From NCBI RefSeq assembly GCF_964340395.1, contig NC_135554.1, forward strand, positions 2,599,001-2,663,000: a stretch of 64,000 nt of DNA, written 5' to 3'. Of the stretch, positions 1 through 12,951 are shown piece after piece. The notes under the pieces are model-generated. The model saw nothing but the letters and a program-made list of their open reading frames with translations, did not search any database and was not told the origin of the DNA. Positions within the stretch are counted from its first letter, which is position 1; each line of letters opens with the position of its first letter. A program made the translations under genes and the position numbers. This DNA is from Glandiceps talaboti (lineage: Eukaryota > Hemichordata > Enteropneusta > Spengelidae).

Positions 1-3000
1 CCGTGTATCTGAGTTTACTGATTTGGAGTGTTCCTACCGTGTATCTGAGTTTACTGATTTGGAGTGTTCCTACCTTGTGTCTGAGTTTACTGATTTGGAG
101 TGTTCCTACCTTGTGTCTGAGTTTACTGATTTGGAGTGTTCCTACCTTGTGTCTGAGTTTACTGAGTTGGAGTGTTCCTACCTTGTATCTAAGTTTACTG
201 AGTTGGAGTGTTCCTACCTTGTATCTGAGTTTACTGAGTTGGAGTGTTCCTACCTTGTATCTGAGTTTATGGAGTTGGAGTGTTCCTACCTTTTATCTGA
301 GTTTACTGAGTTGGAGTGTTCTACCGTGTATCTGAGTTTATTGAGTTGGAGTGTGCCTACCTTGTGTCTGAGTTTACTGAGTTGGAGTGTTCCTACCTTG
401 TGTCTGAGTTTACTGAGTTGGAGTGTTCCTACCTTGTGTCTGAGTTTACAGAGTTGTAGTGTTCCTATCTTGTGTCTGAGTGTACTGAGTTGGAGTGTTC
501 CTACTGTGTATCTGAGTTTACTGAGTTGGAGTGTTCCTACCTTGTATCTGAGTTTACTGAGTTGGAGTGTTTCTACCTTGTGTCTGAGTTTACTGAGTTG
601 GAGTGTTCCTACCTTGTGTCTGAGTTTATGGAGTTCGAGTGTTCCTACCTTGTGTCTGAGTGTACTGAGTTGGAGTGTTCCTACTGTGTATCTGAGTTTA
701 CTGAGTTGGAGTGTTCCTACCTTGTATCTGAGTTTACTGAGTTGGAGTGTTTCTACCTTGTGTCTGAGTTTACTGAGTTGGAGTGTTCCTACCTTGTGTC
801 TGAGTTTATGGAGTTCGAGTGTTCCTACCTTGTGTCTGAGTGTACTTAGTTGGAGTGTTCCTACCTTGTGTCTGAGTTTACTTAGTTGGAGTGTTCCTAC
901 CGTGTATCTGAGTTTACTGAGTTGGAGTGTTCCTACCTTGTATCTGAGTTTACTGAGTTGGAGTGTTCCTACCTTGTATCTGAGTTTACTTAGTTGGAGT
1001 GTTCCTACCGTGTATCTGAGTTTACTGAGTTGGAGTGTTCCTACCTTGTATCTGAGTTTACTGATTTGGAGTGTTCCTACCTTGTGTCTGAGTTTACTGA
1101 GTTGGAGTGTTCCTACCGTGTATCTGAGTTTACTGATTTGGAGTGTTCCTACCTTGTATCTGAGTTTACTGAGTTGGAGTGTTCCTACCTTGTGTCTGAG
1201 TTTACTGAGTTGGAGTGTTCCTACCTTGTGTCTGAGTTTACTGATTTGGAGTGTTCCTACCGTGTATCTGAGTTTACTGAGTTGGAGTGTTCCTACCTTG
1301 TATCTAAGTTTACTGAGTTGGAGTGTTCCTACCTTGTGTCTGAGTTTACTGATTTGGAGTGTTCCTACCGTGTATCTGAGTTTACTGAGTTGGAGTGTTC
1401 CTACCTTGTGTCTGAGTTTACTGATTTGGAGTGTTCCTACCTTGTATCTGAGTTTACTGAGTTGGAGTGTTCCTACCTTGTGTCTGAGTTTACGGATTTG
1501 GAGTGTTCCTACCTTGTATCTAAGTTTACTTAGTTGGAGTGTTCCTACCGTGTATCTGAGTTTACTGAGTTGGAGTGTTCCTACCTTGTTTCTGAGTTTA
1601 CTGATTTGGAGTGTTCCTACCGTGTATCTGAGTTTACTGATTTGGAGTGTTCCTACCTTGTGTCTGAGTGTACTGAGTTGGAGTGTTCCTAACTTGTATC
1701 TGAGTTTACTGATTTGGAGTGTTCCTACCTTGTATCTAAGTTTACTGAGTTGGAGTGTTCCTACCTTGTATCTAAGTTTACTTAGTTGTAGTGTTCCTAC
1801 CTTGTGTCTGAGTTTACTGATTTGGAGTGTTCCTACCGTGTATCTGAGTTTATGGAGTTGGAGTGTTCCTACCTTTTATCTGAGTTTACTGAGTTGGAGT
1901 GTTCTACCGTGTATCTGAGTTTATTGAGTTGGAGTGTGCCTACCTTGTGTCTGAGTTTACTGAGTTGGAGTGTTCCTACCTTGTGTCTGAGTTTACTGAG
2001 TTGGAGTGTTCCTACCTTGTGTCTGAGTTTACAGAGTTGTAGTGTTCCTACCTTGTGTCTGAGTGTACTGAGTTGGAGTGTTCCTACTGTGTATCTGAGT
2101 TTACTGAGTTGGAGTGTTCCTACCTTGTATCTGAGTTTACTGAGTTGGAGTGTTTCTACCTTGTGTCTGAGTTTACTGAGTTGGAGTGTTCCTACCTTGT
2201 GTCTGAGTTTATGGAGTTCGAGTGTTCCTACCTTGTGTCTGAGTGTACTTAGTTGGAGTGTTCCTACCTTGTGTCTGAGTTTACTTAGTTGGAGTGTTCC
2301 TACCGTGTATCTGAGTTTACTGAGTTGGAGTGTTCCTACCTTGTATCTGAGTTTACTGAGTTGGAGTGTTCCTACCTTGTATCTGAGTTTACTTAGTTGG
2401 AGTGTTCCTACCGTGTATCTGAGTTTACTGAGTTGGAGTGTTCCTACCTTGTATCTGAGTTTACTGATTTGGAGTGTTCCTACCTTGTGTCTGAGTTTAC
2501 TGAGTTGGAGTGTTCCTACCGTGTATCTGAGTTTACTGATTTGGAGTGTTCCTACCTTGTATCTGAGTTTACTGAGTTGGAGTGTTCCTACCTTGTGTCT
2601 GAGTTTACTGAGTTGGAGTGTTCCTACCTTGTGTCTGAGTTTACTGATTTGGAGTGTTCCTACCGTGTATCTGAGTTTACTGAGTTGGAGTGTTCCTACC
2701 TTGTATCTGAGTTTACTGAGTTGGAGTGTTCCTACCTTGTGTCTGAGTTTACTGATTTGGAGTGTTCCTACCGTGTATCTGAGTTTACTGAGTTGGAGTG
2801 TTCCTACCTTGTGTCTGAGTTTACTGATTTGGAGTGTTCCTACCTTGTATCTGAGTTTACTGAGTTGGAGTGTTCCTACCTTGTGTCTGAGTTTACTGAT
2901 TTGGAGTGTTCCTACCTTGTATCTGAGTTTATTGAGTTGGAGTGTTCCTACCTTGTATCTGAGTTTACTGAGTTGGAGTGTTCCTACCTTGTATCTGAGT

Positions 3001-5733
3001 TTATTGAGTTGGAGTGTTCCTACCTTGTGTCTGAGTTTACTGAGTTGGAGTGTTCCTACCTTGTATCTGAGTTTACTGAGTTGGAGTGTTCCTACCTTGT
3101 ATCTGAGTTTACTGAGTTGGAGTGTTCCTACCTTGTGTCTGAGTTTACTGATTTGGAGTGTTCCTACCGTGTATCTTAGTTTACTGAGTTGGAGTGTTCC
3201 TACCTTGTATCTAAGTTTACTGAGTTGGAGTGTTCCTACCTTGTGTCTGAGTTTACTGATTTGGAGTGTTCCTACCGTGTATCTGAGTTTACTGAGTTGG
3301 AGTGTTCCTACCCTGTGTCTGAGTTTACGGAGTTGGAGTGTTCCTACCTTGTGTCTGAATTTACTGATTTGGAGTGTTCCTACCTTGTATCTGAGTTTAC
3401 TGATTTGGAGTGTTCCTACCTTGTATCTAAGTTTACTGATTTGGAGTGTTCCTACCTTGTATCTAAGTTTACTGAGTTGGAGTGTTCCTACCTTGTATCT
3501 GAGTTTACGGAGTTGGAGTGTTCCTACCTTGTATCTGAGTTTACGGAGTTGGAGTGTTCCTACCTTTTATCTGAGTTTACTGAGTTGGAGTGTTCTACCG
3601 TGTATCTGAGTTTATTGAGTTGGAGTGTTCCTACCTTGTGTCTGAGTTTACTGAGTTGGAGTGTTCCTACCTTGTGTCTGAGTTTACTGAGTTGGAGTGT
3701 TCCTACTTTGTGTCTGAGTTTACGGAGTTGTAGTGTTCCTACCTTGTGTCTGAGTGTACTGAGTCGGAGTGTTCCTACTGTGTATCTGAGTTTACTGAGT
3801 CGGAGTGTTCCTACCTTGTATCTGAGTTTACTGAGTTGGAGTGTTCCTACCTTGTGTCTGAGTTTACTGAGTTGGAGTGTTCCTACCTTGTGTCTGAGTT
3901 TATGGAGTTGGAGTGTTCCTACCTTGTGTCTGAGTGTACTGAGTTGGAGTGTTCCTACCTTGTGTCTGAGTTTACGGAGTTGGAGTGTTCCTACCTTGTA
4001 TCTAAGTTTACTTAGTTGGAGTGTTCCTACCGTGTATCTGAGTTTACTGATTTGGAGTGTTCCTACCGTGTATCTGAGTTTACTGATTTGGAGTGTTCCT
4101 ACCTTGTGTCTGAGTTTACTGATTTGGAGTGTTCCTACCTTGTGTCTGAGTTTACTGATTTGGAGTGTTCCTACCTTGTGTCTGAGTTTACTGAGTTGGA
4201 GTGTTCCTACCTTGTATCTAAGTTTACTGAGTTGGAGTGTTCCTACCTTGTATCTGAGTTTACTGAGTTGGAGTGTTCCTACCTTGTATCTGAGTTTATG
4301 GAGTTGGAGTGTTCCTACCTTTTATCTGAGTTTACTGAGTTGGAGTGTTCTACCGTGTATCTGAGTTTATTGAGTTGGAGTGTGCCTACCTTGTGTCTGA
4401 GTTTACTGAGTTGGAGTGTTCCTACCTTGTGTCTGAGTTTACTGAGTTGGAGTGTTCCTACCTTGTGTCTGAGTTTACAGAGTTGTAGTGTTCCTATCTT
4501 GTGTCTGAGTGTACTGAGTTGGAGTGTTCCTACTGTGTATCTGAGTTTACTGAGTTGGAGTGTTCCTACCTTGTATCTGAGTTTACTGAGTTGGAGTGTT
4601 TCTACCTTGTGTCTGAGTTTACTGAGTTGGAGTGTTCCTACCTTGTGTCTGAGTTTATGGAGTTCGAGTGTTCCTACCTTGTGTCTGAGTGTACTTAGTT
4701 GGAGTGTTCCTACCTTGTGTCTGAGTTTACTTAGTTGGAGTGTTCCTACCGTGTATCTGAGTTTACTGAGTTGGAGTGTTCCTACCTTGTATCTGAGTTT
4801 ACTGAGTTGGAGTGTTCCTACCTTGTATCTGAGTTTACTTAGTTGGAGTGTTCCTACCGTGTATCTGAGTTTACTGAGTTGGAGTGTTCCTACCTTGTAT
4901 CTGAGTTTACTGATTTGGAGTGTTCCTACCTTGTGTCTGAGTTTACTGAGTTGGAGTGTTCCTACCGTGTATCTGAGTTTACTGATTTGGAGTGTTCCTA
5001 CCTTGTATCTGAGTTTACTGAGTTGGAGTGTTCCTACCTTGTGTCTGAGTTTACTGAGTTGGAGTGTTCCTACCTTGTGTCTGAGTTTACTGATTTGGAG
5101 TGTTCCTACCGTGTATCTGAGTTTACTGAGTTGGAGTGTTCCTACCTTGTATCTAAGTTTACTGAGTTGGAGTGTTCCTACCTTGTGTCTGAGTTTACTG
5201 ATTTGGAGTGTTCCTACCGTGTATCTGAGTTTACTGAGTTGGAGTGTTCCTACCTTGTGTCTGAGTTTACTGATTTGGAGTGTTCCTACCTTGTATCTGA
5301 GTTTACTGAGTTGGAGTGTTCCTACCTTGTGTCTGAGTTTACGGATTTGGAGTGTTCCTACCTTGTATCTAAGTTTACTTAGTTGGAGTGTTCCTACCGT
5401 GTATCTGAGTTTACTGAGTTGGAGTGTTCCTACCTTGTTTCTGAGTTTACTGATTTGGAGTGTTCCTACCGTGTATCTGAGTTTACTGAGTTGGAGTGTT
5501 CCTACCTTGTGTCTGAGTTTACTGAGTTGGAGTGTTCCTACCTTGTATCTGAGTTTACTGAGTTGGAGTGTTCCTACCTTGTATCTGAGTTTACTGATTT
5601 GGAGTGTTCCTACCGTGTATCTGAGTTTACTGAGTTGGAGTGTTCCTACCGTGTATCTGAGTTTACTGAGTTGGAGTGTTCCTACCTTGTATCTGAGTTT
5701 ACTGAGTTGGAGTGTTCCTACCTTGTATCTGAG
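1..5733. repeat. 36-bp minisatellite array, about 159 copies
   Basis: The unit is 36 bp, with core GAGTGTTCCTACC followed by a variable TTGTGTCT or GTGTATCT block and GAGTTTACTGA. The array is cut by the window start and ends sharply at CTGAGTTTCC near 5733. Because 36 is a multiple of 3, several frames stay open for 500-630 codons on the plus strand and 488 on the minus strand, producing 12-residue repeats. Neither strand shows a non-repetitive domain or splice context, so I do not call a gene. A 35-bp unit lacking one C (GTTCTACCGTG) recurs at 318, 1901, 3592 and 4347, which shows multi-kilobase higher-order duplication. Confidence 0.97.
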
Positions 5734-5984
5734 TTTCCTTTTAGAAATTCTAACAACATTGTATGTGAATTGCAATTTCAATCTTTATTAAGCTACACAC
5801 ACTACCAGAGAGTGTGGTATGGTACACATTTTTTTGGGGAAAAATGAAATATGAAAGGTTCACAATTGATAACAAGTATACACTTAACTTGCTGCATGGC
5901 ACTACTGGAGAGTCAGTACACATCAGTGCTTTTTTTTAGCACAACTGAACTGAAGGTTCAGTAGTGCTATAGGCATGGCAAAGT

Positions 5985-6003
5985 GTCTGTCTGTCTGTCT
6001 GTC

Positions 6004-6061
<58 letters not shown>
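5985..6061. repeat. (TCTG)n(TG)n microsatellite
   Basis: A run of TCTG tetranucleotides passes into a long TG run. It sits just inside the left end of the family A element, and family A copy 2 (12.83 kb) and the element at 39.57 kb have the same arrangement. Confidence 0.95.
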
Positions 6062-6065
<4 letters not shown>

Positions 6066-6671
6066 CAACTTAAAGTCAAAAACTGCTGGACCGATTGCTT
6101 TGATATTTGGTGATCATGTTACTTCTGGTGTCTAGTTGGGAAATTGTTCAAATGAAAATGATTGCATCAGAGATGTGGGTTTTGGGTAAAAAAATGTGAT
6201 TTTGGTCAAAAACTTAAACTCCAAAACTACTGGGGAGATTGGCATGAAATTTTGATGGGGACATTCTTAGATGTGGGTAAATTAAGATTTGTTCATGACA
6301 TGATGATTCCCCTGGTAATATGCAAATTTTTGCTAAAAATGTGTCTTTTTGGTCAAAAACCTATAATTCCAAAACTACTCTGCAGATTGGGCTGAAATTT
6401 AATAGGGATGCATCTGTGGGTGTATAGATGAAGAGATATTAAACATATAATGATCTCATCAGTAATATGTAAATTAAATTGAACAAACATTCAACAAATG
6501 TATGTAAATTTGCCTAGCAACAAGACCACGCCCATAGCAACAGTTAAATAATCACGTATATTGCAATGATAACAGGAATTGAAAGGCAAATGAGTAAACA
6601 TTCAATACACGTATGCAAATGTACCTAGCAACAAGACTACGCCCATAGCATCAGCCAAATGATAACGTATA

Positions 6672-7455
6672 TTTTTTTTTTTTTTTTTTGTATATGTAGT
6701 GCAATTGCGAACAATAGCCACTTCAGGAATAAATGACAAAGAGATCTCCTAATTGGCCAAGCAAATTGGTTCGCTGCTGCTTAGAATAACCAAAAAAAAA
6801 ATGTAAGACGGCAACACTTTACGAAAGGTGTACATTGTACTTTAACGTGCATTGGGTATTGCACTCCAATACACAGGACCTCTATTTTACGTCCTGTCCG
6901 AGGGACAAAAGTAAAGTATAAAAAGGAATCAAAAATACATGAGACATACAAGTGTACAAATATCCGTACGTTCTACAGAGGAGGCAAAATGCATTACTGG
7001 AAACCCAAGTGACCAATAAAAGAACAAGACCCTACTAGAGAATTACAGCACCAGGTCTTACTGCACTGTTTTCTGGCAGTTTAAGGAACAGGTCCAGCCA
7101 GCTCATAAATCACAAGTGCTCTAGTAAGCCAGGTGAATTGCCTACATCTCTTGAATCACCAGTCATGCATTCCACCCCTCACCAAGTGTATCATACCTTG
7201 CCAAAGATAACATGAAGCATGATTACATGAATTACACAGGATTAAAGTCTGCCTGTCAATGGTGCTATATTAAGTGTTCGTGCACTCGGCATTTGAAAGA
7301 CTGGATACCATCACTGTTAATTTTTCCTACGACTACATCTGGAAGGTTGTTCCACATTCTTATTGCAGAGTGAAGGAAACTTCTATCCAGTGTAGATGTT
7401 TTTGCCGTTGGCATAGTCAGGGCATGATCAGGCATAGTCAGGGCATGATCAGGCA
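6672..7455 (-). mobile_element. 5'-truncated LINE, C-terminal ORF and 3' end
   Basis: The minus-strand ORF at 7456-7265 contains RSFLHSAIRMWNNLPDVVV followed by SFKCRVHEHLI. This is the usual extreme C-terminus of CR1/jockey-type reverse transcriptase ORFs (pattern F..S.IR.WN.LP...V, then FK.R...HL). Downstream on the minus strand lie about 590 bp of 3' UTR, ending in an A run seen as T's at 6672-6689. A 25-bp block (GGCATAGTCAGGGCATGATC plus 5 bp) is duplicated at 7412-7456, at the truncated 5' side. The fragment is inserted in family A copy 1 and is dead. Confidence 0.7.
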
Positions 7456-7691
7456 TATTGAAAAGATAATATCAGGAATTCATACACAAGTGAACACAAA
7501 CATTCAAAAATGTAAAAAATGTATGCAAATATATCTAGCAACATGACCACGACCCATAGCAACAGCCAAATGATAGCAAAGATAGCAACATGGTTGGATA
7601 GGCAACTGGATAGTCATTCAGCAAATGAACACCTATTGTTAGCATGGACTAGCATATGGATAAACATTTTTAAAAACTGTACAGTTGTGCT

Positions 7692-7849
7692 ACAACGCCA
7701 TTGGCGGTATTTTTTAAAAAATAAGCAAGATCAAGATAATTGTGTTTCATCATCATCATTTGTTAAGACTTTTTTTGTGAGATAGTGAAACAGGTAGAAG
7801 TATTTAAATTACAATTCTGGAACAATATAATTCTTTCAGATTTGAGTTC
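7692..7849. other. Unannotated spacer
   Basis: This is an AT-rich spacer between element A copy 1 and the decayed LINE. Its first ~25 bp (TACAACGCCATTGGCGGTA) are shared with the 34.7-kb copy and contain the palindrome GCCATTGGC. Confidence 0.4.
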
Positions 7850-9010
7850 CTTACATGAATTCAGCATAAGTGATACTCGACTCGTCATCTATTTCATTAT
7901 TATTGTAGCTGTGACAAATTCTATCATTTAAAGGTAATCTTGGTTTACTTTTTCTTCCTATTTCAATACCTAATTATGATCACTTAATCTAAATTTTGAC
8001 AAATTTCTATGTAGTGTAAAATTTAATTCATAACTTAAGTAGTCTTCAAACTTAATTATTTATTCTTTAAAATTCTATAAGTACGCAATTTGTTACCACT
8101 TCCATTTTTCCTTGTATCGTTGAATAGATTTGTTCTCCAAGCAATCAAATATTCATTAGAATGCCTTTATTTTCTGGTTTAACAGATGATATGATTTATT
8201 ATATATACTCCAAATGATTTGAACACTATAGCATGACTGTAACTTCCTAAATTCTGATGAAATTGCCCTGGGTGACTTTGTCAGTATTTACTTTAAGTGC
8301 CTTTTTCAGAATATGATTACTTCGTAAAATTGTACTCCAATATTTAAACACAGATATATGAAGACTAATCTTTTAATGGCAGTCTATCTAATTCAGCTCT
8401 AATACCTTCTAATGGAGTATGTTTACTCACTCATAAAATAAACATGTAATAAGACATACATAAACTTTCTAGACAGTTACCAACATATTTAATTTCAGTT
8501 GCCAAATATCTGAATCATACGAAAGAATTGGTATGATTAAACTATCAAAGAGATGTAAACAAATTTCAGATTTAACATTTTCTCATATAATACAGACTTC
8601 TTGATATTAAACATTGCTTTCATTGCGTTATTTTGCAGGTTTACTTGATTTGGAGTAAGCTTTCCATTTGGAATAAATATTGCACCCACATATGTGTACT
8701 GCCTCACTGCTTCAATTACATTATTCTCAAAATAAAATGACTGATTTGCAATGAGAAGATTACCCTTACTAAAGATAATTGTTTTTGTCTTTTTAGTGTT
8801 TACAGAAAATCCACAGGTTTTACTAAATGAGTTTAATTTATTCAGAAAATTCTGTAAACCATCTGGAGATTTTGACATCAGGATTAAATCATCAGCATAA
8901 GCAATTTACTTTCAAACGATCCATTTCAATTGGAGAATCTGAATTATCACCAAAAATATCTGGGAGATCATTAAGAAATATATAAACCATATTTAAACTG
9001 AATGCCTTCG
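7850..9010 (-). pseudogene. Decayed LINE reverse transcriptase
   Basis: Read on the minus strand, the fragments appear in the right order. FLNDLPDIFG (about 8.95 kb) is followed by the catalytic box AYADDLILM after a frameshift near 8900. Next is GFSVNTKKTKTIIFSKG in the ORF at 8878-8537, then DSLIIPILSYDSDIW after further shifts, and KLRTYRILK, GIEIGRKSKPRLPLNDRIC and EIDDES near 7.9 kb. Together these span the palm C motif, thumb and a zinc-knuckle-like C-terminal region (RIC..) of a non-LTR reverse transcriptase. Several stops and frameshifts make it inactive, and its 5' half is missing. The clade is not assigned with certainty; CR1/RTE-like is my guess. Confidence 0.75.
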
Positions 9011-10304
9011 ATAAGGGTAGTGTTGCAATGTCATGATTTATGCAAAAAATTTAGCTCTACATCAGTTTCTGTGATTTTTTTCAAGTCCCAGTGAAAGTTA
9101 GTTGTCAAAAATGTTTTTCAAATGCCCGTTTCCTATTCTCGACACAGGAAAGCTTGCCATCCTCGACTTCACTCGGCTTTCGTGATCCCCTACATACCCG
9201 GGATATGTACACCAGTTTCCACGGCAAATAATAAACGAAATTCAAACTCACATAACATTGCTGTTATGCATCGGAAAGTCTACATACTTCATGATAAGCA
9301 TCGTAACAGTTTAACAACTTTAATACAGTTAACTGCCCTACTTCCTCCCTGGGTATAAAAGTGTATACATTTTTGTTGCGACTGAGACTGACAGACACAC
9401 CATCTGCTCGAAATCCTATATGTTTCTGATTACAACTTTCATCAACTTTGTCACATATAGTTTTTGTCGCACTAACACCACAATCGACATGTGCGTCTTG
9501 GTGTTGGTCCAGCCAATGCAGACTGCAGATGAGAGGGAAAACACAAAATAACTCAATCTCCCCACATCAATTGTTCCTTCAGGGAAGACAACTGCAGAAC
9601 TAATCATGAACAATTAAAAAAAATTCGCGTCGTCACACCACTTTAGACAACGTTTTCTGACCAGAAACAACAACTTCTTTTTTGTGGCCTAGACGTCTAA
9701 TTAGCGAAAAAATGCCAATATCTTATTAAAACTGAAAGCTACATCGATGATATTTTCAGGACAGATGCGCTTAGGTATCGCAAATGTATGTACCAAAGTA
9801 TATTGAATTTAAAGCGTGCATTCTTGAGATACAGTTTCTATCAGTATGCATTAGTACTCAGTGCTACGGAGCGACGCGACGACTTTGTTTTAAAAGGCAC
9901 GAACGACTGTCGACAGTCTATATTAAACACATATAATTCTCAATGATTGGACATCACTCAAAACTATATCCAATGCTTTATAACATAACATTCTCTCCTG
10001 AAAATAAAATGTCTCAGTTAGGCCTGATAAAAAAGTTAAGTGGTTCCGATTACGCTCAATTGTAGAATAGGTACTAGTAGGTAGATTTTTTATTTTATTT
10101 TATTTATTTTTTCATATGAGTGTCTAGTTCAGGTAGTTTAATGTTTTCCGTTGTTTTCCGAATGTTCTCTCTGTGTTATTGGTTTCTTCTCATCAGATGT
10201 ACAGCCATTACAGATTGGAAGAACTGTTTTATATCTATCTTTTTAAGTTGATGTCAGTTTCCGCATTCACTATTTCTTGCGAGACTTCATCACAGTTTTC
10301 GTAA
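9011..10304. other. Intergenic, no supported feature
   Basis: No ORF, RNA gene or repeat array could be recognised. Short ORFs at 9122-9358 (plus) and 9613-9416 (minus) have no recognisable motif. Confidence 0.5.
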
Positions 10305-10347
10305 CTGTGAAGTGTGAAGTGTGAAGTGTGAAGTGTGAAGTATGAAG
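10305..10347. repeat. 7-bp tandem repeat (GTGAAGT)6
   Basis: About six copies of GTGAAGT, the last with one substitution. Confidence 0.85.
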
Positions 10348-10488
10348 TCCCCAATAGGCTTTCGTAATTACCTACCACATTAGTTACAGAACATGTCATG
10401 TAAACACTCGGGTATTTCACAACAAATGGACAATGCTTTCTACTCTTCAGTATGAAGGGATTAATATGCATTGTATGCTTTCTATTTT

Positions 10489-10609
10489 GGACACTACATG
10501 TTATCGACACTACAAATCACCACATCTCATCAGATTCCAGTTTCTATTTCGGCCACTACATGTTATCGACACTACAAATCACCACGTCTCATCAGATTCC
10601 AGTTTGTAT
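10489..10609. repeat. ~60-bp direct duplication, two copies
   Basis: A block starting CACTACATGTTATCGACACT occurs twice in tandem, differing at a few bases (CACATCTC versus CACGTCTC). Confidence 0.85.
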
Positions 10610-11329
10610 CATACATAGTAAGTATGAGCACCTAAAGTTCCCTAACATGTCTACTATTATCTGCCATAGTAATGCCACTATACAAATGTTACTACATAGC
10701 CCATTTTATGTGACATGCGAAACTCATTTAAAACTTACATTAACGTTAGTTTTTCGAAGTTATGTACTAGATAGTCAACGAGTTCGGGAGGGTTATGTGC
10801 CAATAAACGAGGGGGTTTAACCCTAAGTAGAAAGATTAGTAGATGATACAGTCTTTTAAAGATGTGAAATTATTGCCAGGATAGTCTAAAAATTGCCTTA
10901 AAAAGACTCTCAGAGTAAAGAGACTCTCTAACTCTCCCACTACCAATGATACAACCATCAGTTGTGCTGAGTCAGTCTGACCTTTACATTTGTAATATAA
11001 TGGTGGTTAGTGTATAAAGAATAATTTTACTTGATGGTGCTGTCTTGTAAAATTTAGAAATTATTGCCGAAAGGCTCTGAATAACCTAAAAATTGGATCT
11101 CAAGAGCTTCTGGGGGAGACCCCTATGACACCTCCCACTCACATGAGGTGAACGGACATACGAGTCTCAAGCCCCCCCCCCCCACTTCTTACTGTGAAGA
11201 TGCTATTAAATGTTTTTAATTTAGAAATATTTTAACACTGTGTAGTTGCTAATTACATTTTGGTGTGGTCTTATACAGCTTGAACATCATTGCCTGAAAG
11301 GATCTGAATAGGAAGTGAATATCTATCTG
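10610..11329. other. Intergenic, no supported feature
   Basis: Unique-looking sequence with no recognisable gene. A C run of about 12 lies near 11171-11183. Confidence 0.5.
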
Positions 11330-12640
11330 CTACCCCCTGCCCTTTACTATCAAGATGTCTGCTACCCCCCTGCCCTTTACTATCAAGATGTCTGCTACCC
11401 CTGCCCTTTACTATCAAGATGTCTGCTACCCCCTGCCCTTTACTATCAAGATGTCTGCTACCCCCTGCCCTTTACTATCAAGATGCCTGCTACCCCCTGC
11501 CCTTTACTATCAAGATGTCTGCTACCCACCCCTGCCCTTTACTATCAAGATGCCTGCTACCCCTGCCCTTTACTATCAAGATGTCTGCTACCCCTTCCCT
11601 TTACTATCAAGATGTCTGCTACCCCCTGCCCTTTACTATCAAGATGTCTGCTACCCCCTGCCCTTTACTATCAAGATGTCTGCTACCCCCTGCCCTTTAC
11701 TATCAAGATGTCTGCTACCCCTGCCCTTTACTATCAAGATATCTGCTACCCCCTTCCCTTTACTATCAAGATGTCTGCTACCCCCCCTGCCCTTTACTAT
11801 CAAGATGTCTGCTACCCCCTGCCCTTTACTATCAAGATGTCTGCTACCCCCTGCCCTTTACTATCAAGATGACTGCTACCCCCTGCCCTTTACTATCAAG
11901 ATGTCTGCTACCCTTGGCCTTTACTATCAAGATGTCTGCTACCCCTGCCCTTTACTATCAAGATGTCTGCTACCCCCTGCCCTTTACTATCAAGATGTCT
12001 GCTACCCCTGCCCTTTACTATCAAGATGTCTGCTACCCCTGCCCTTTACTATCAAGATGTCTGCTACCCCTGCCCTTTATTATCAAGATGTCTGCTACCC
12101 CCTGCCCTTTACTATCAAGATGTCTGCTACCCCTGCCCTTTACTATCAAGATGTCTGCTACCCCCCTGCCCTTTACTATCAAGATGTCTGCTAGCCCCCC
12201 TGCCCTTTATTATCAAGATGTCTGCTACCCCCCTGCCCTTTACTATCAAGATGTCTGCTACCCCCCTGCCCTTTACTATCAAGATGTCTGCTACCCCCAG
12301 CCCTTTACTATCAAGATGTCTGCTACCCCCTGCCCTTTACTATCAAGATGTCTGCTACCCCCTGCCCTTTACTATCAAGATGTCTGCTACCCCCTGCCCT
12401 TTACTATCATGATGTCTGCTACCCCCTGCCCTTTACTATCAAGATGTCTGCTACCCCCTGCCCTTTGCTATCAAGATGTCTGCTACCCCCTGCCCTTTAC
12501 TATCAAGATGTCTGCTACCCCCTGCCCTTTACTATCAAGATGTCTGCTACCCCCCTGCCCTTTACTATCAAGATGTCTGCTACCCCCCTGCCCTTTACTA
12601 TCAAGATGTCTGCTACCCCCCTGCCCTTTACTATCAAGAA
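11330..12640. repeat. 32-bp minisatellite, about 41 copies, variable C run
   Basis: The unit is about 32 bp: CTGCTACC, a C run of 3-7, then CTGCCCTTTACTATCAAGATGT. Unit length varies from about 31 to 34 bp because of slippage in the C run, so frames shift constantly. The long ORFs across it (up to 431 codons) are artefacts. One strand is strongly pyrimidine-rich. Confidence 0.97.
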
Positions 12641-12783
12641 ACATATCTCGGGTCACAAGTGTCTGTGGAGTCATCATTACATTACAAGGTCACGTTACGA
12701 CCACAGGGGCTTGAAATGGACCATAATTGTTCACAAATTTTGTGTGTAATGTTTACTTTTTTTCCACAAATGTTTTTTTTTTT

Positions 12784-12831
12784 AGCACAACTGAACTGGT
12801 AAGGTTCAGTAGCGCTTAAGGTGTGCCAAAG

Positions 12832-12862
<31 letters not shown>

Positions 12863-12867
12863 ATGTA

Positions 12868-12951
<84 letters not shown>

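Larger units (their letters stand above)
5938..7691 (+). mobile_element. Non-autonomous TIR element, family A, copy 1 (contains a nested LINE fragment)
   Basis: The left end AGCACAACTGAACTG and the right end CTGTACAGTTGTGCT form a terminal inverted repeat of about 15 bp with two mismatches. The left end also folds on itself (GAACTGAAGGTTC stem). Next come a TCTG/TG microsatellite, then units of about 147 bp that repeat a TTTTGGTCAAAAAC block (6200 and 6347), then a tail rich in CCCATAGCAACAG. Homology with the 34.7-kb copy runs a further ~25 bp past 7691, so the true right end may lie slightly outside. No transposase is visible. A LINE 3' fragment (6672-7455) interrupts it. The superfamily is not assigned; TA flanks both ends. 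Confidence 0.65.

Noticed and set aside
1-5733. Donor-like ACAAGGTAGG on the minus strand of the 36-bp array
   Set aside because: No exon is attached, and AGGTA motifs arise by chance in any short unit. Only the 27.5-30.6 kb array is anchored to a real exon end.
3-5847. Long ORFs of 390-631 codons across the first array, on both strands
   Set aside because: They arise because the 36-bp unit is a multiple of three and lacks stops in several frames at once. No start context, domain or non-repeat sequence supports a protein.
11315-12802. ORFs of up to 431 codons with CYPLPFTIK-type repeats
   Set aside because: The unit length drifts with the C run, and three frames are open together; this is a minisatellite artefact.
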